Positions 63,288 to 64,000 of a stretch of 64,000 nt of DNA are shown here, in pieces; positions within the stretch are counted from its first letter, which is position 1, and the number at the start of each line of letters is the position of its first letter. The DNA is from Winogradskyella vincentii (GTDB taxonomy: Bacteria > Bacteroidota > Bacteroidia > Flavobacteriales > Flavobacteriaceae). The stretch lies in the NCBI RefSeq assembly GCF_020166345.1, contig NZ_JAIUJS010000003.1, positions 310,001 through 374,000 of the forward strand. Reading direction: 5' to 3'. Under the pieces are notes generated by a model. That model searched no databases and was not told where the DNA came from. It saw nothing but the letters and a program-made list of their open reading frames with translations. Both the position numbers and the translations under genes were made by a program.

Positions 63288-64000
63288 TTAATTTTTGTTT
63301 TCGTAACCACGTCCTGGTGTGTAAGGTGCACCAGCATCTATTAGTTTTTGTTCTAAGTTCTTAAGATCTACATTAAATATTCGTTCCATTTTAGACTTTA
63401 TAACACTCACCTGGTCTTTCGCAATTTCATAACTATTACGGTGGGTTTTAGTTGGAGTTGCTGTTGAATACTTTTGCTCGTAACCAATAGATCCTAGCCT
63501 ACTTGCTGGAGATGGTGGTTGGTCAATATCTAATCTACGTTTAACAGGATCACCATACATTGAAATCTGAACATCATCTAACTCATCTTCAAGAGCTTTA
63601 ACACTTGACGCTAAGTTACCAAGAGGTTGTTCAGCACGTTTAATTGCTGCTTTTATGTATCTCAATTTATTTCTAGATTCAGACATTAGATTCTGTGCAA
63701 TACCAAAATCAGCTTGTAGTTTCGCTAAGGCTTTTTGGAAAGCCACTTTTTCAACTCTGTTTTCTGCTTGCATTTCAACATTGTCAAGCGCTTTTACTTC
63801 AAAACTAACTGGGCCAGTTAGTGATGTTAATTCACCACCTTTGAGCATACCCATTTCTACAGTATATGTACCTGGTGCTACTAAAGTACCTTCATCTCTT
63901 CCTCCAAATGGATTGTAAAACCTAGGCTTATTGAGATTTATTGGATTTTGAAGCGTGTATCTTAAATTCCAATGAAAACGTTGAATACCTTTCTTAGCGG
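63288..64000 (-). CDS. C-terminal part of a second VPS10/sortilin-type protein, cut by the window edge
   Basis: The frame is open to the right edge. Its visible N-terminal side reads KKGIQRFHWNLRY and GGRDEGTLVAPGTYTVEM, so the gene is longer than the 188 residues after the first internal ATG. It matches the C-terminal region of the gene at 57206-60430 (KKGFNRVNWKLNY, TPGTYTATLV, ending GAPWIEGQG against GAPYTPGRG). The visible part is thus the Ig-like segment and helical end of a propeller protein. The stop is 13 bases before the S9 peptidase start, so the two are co-transcribed. Confidence 0.85.
   Translation of the reverse strand, partial: AKKGIQRFHWNLRYTLQNPINLNKPRFYNPFGGRDEGTLVAPGTYTVEMGMLKGGELTSLTGPVSFEVKALDNVEMQAENRVEKVAFQKALAKLQADFGIAQNLMSESRNKLRYIKAAIKRAEQPLGNLASSVKALEDELDDVQISMYGDPVKRRLDIDQPPSPASRLGSIGYEQKYSTATPTKTHRNSYEIAKDQVSVIKSKMERIFNVDLKNLEQKLIDAGAPYTPGRGYENKN

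Noticed and set aside
60467-63337. Upstream ATG of the S9 peptidase at 63337
   Set aside because: It lies inside the preceding gene and would bury the signal peptide; ATG at 63274 fits.
63288-63854. Short stand-alone gene of 188 codons beginning at an internal ATG
   Set aside because: The frame remains open upstream to the window edge and matches the C-terminal domains of the VPS10-type paralogue, so it is a truncated view of a longer gene.
1-64000. Search for tRNA, rRNA, integrase, transposase and prophage genes
   Set aside because: None was recognised on either strand; the gene content is continuous chromosome.

Overview
The window is a low-GC stretch of a chromosome from the phylum Bacteroidota, almost certainly family Flavobacteriaceae. 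Four things point there: type IX secretion (T9SS) type B C-terminal sorting domains, PorP/SprF-family proteins, promoters of the TTG-N19..21-TAnnTTTG type, and near absence of Shine-Dalgarno sequences. A marine genus is plausible, but the genus cannot be fixed from the sequence. No rRNA, tRNA, CRISPR array, prophage or insertion sequence was recognised.

Layout. (1) 1-5.7 kb is a housekeeping block: the end of a gene that looks like efp, an LpxD-like acyltransferase, sucD, fabG, a membrane vWA-type protein and an SPFH/prohibitin protein. (2) 5.7-13.1 kb is a complete histidine operon, hisG-D-C-B-H-A-F-IE. It is preceded by a 17-codon leader peptide with HHHFH and a transcription attenuator whose antiterminator can be drawn base by base. 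Two palindromic repeats sit inside the operon, a 100-bp one between hisC and hisB and a shorter one between hisH and hisA. (3) 13-15.7 kb holds a MORN-type lipoprotein, a secreted S41-type protease and a membrane LytTR regulator. (4) 15.8-30.5 kb is a minus-strand cell-surface operon read from a well-formed promoter at 30503-30533. In transcription order it encodes a beta-helix protein ending in eight Asp, a T9SS type B cargo protein, a PorP/SprF barrel fused to a tandem-repeat coiled coil and a SPOR-like end, a 2737-aa SprB-like adhesin, and a second PorP/SprF protein. It reads as a secretion and display module for a giant adhesin.

(5) 30.7-36.5 kb holds a small secreted protein, an intradiol-dioxygenase-like protein that has lost its metal-binding His pair, an SLC12-type transporter, a zinc alcohol dehydrogenase and a TesA-like lipoprotein esterase. 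The esterase is divergent from a YbbA/YbbP-type ABC exporter, the same arrangement as in Escherichia coli. (6) 39.8-51 kb is a run of plus-strand accessory genes: an ABA4-like membrane protein and partner, an exported isoaspartyl methyltransferase, an AraC-type regulator with a degenerate nucleotide-cyclase-like sensor domain, a secreted 24-residue-repeat protein, an MltF-like transglycosylase, a GH30 glucosidase, a GNAT/YoaP protein, a beta-lactamase-family hydrolase, a CPBP protease and an NAD(P)-binding protein. A candidate small RNA lies between the transglycosylase and the glucosidase. (7) 51.2-57.1 kb has a second SLC12-type transporter, an AT-rich gene-free stretch with short direct repeats, a DedA/VTT protein, an S41-like protease and an NTF2-like protein between two look-alike hairpins. 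(8) 57.2-64 kb is a minus-strand cluster of two VPS10/sortilin-type propeller proteins flanking an S9 peptidase. The upstream propeller gene runs off the window.

The strongest candidates for new biology are the histidine attenuator, the 100-bp palindromic element, the adhesin operon with its SprF-coiled-coil-SPOR fusion, the cyclase-like/AraC regulator and the unassigned RNA at 45.66-45.77 kb.
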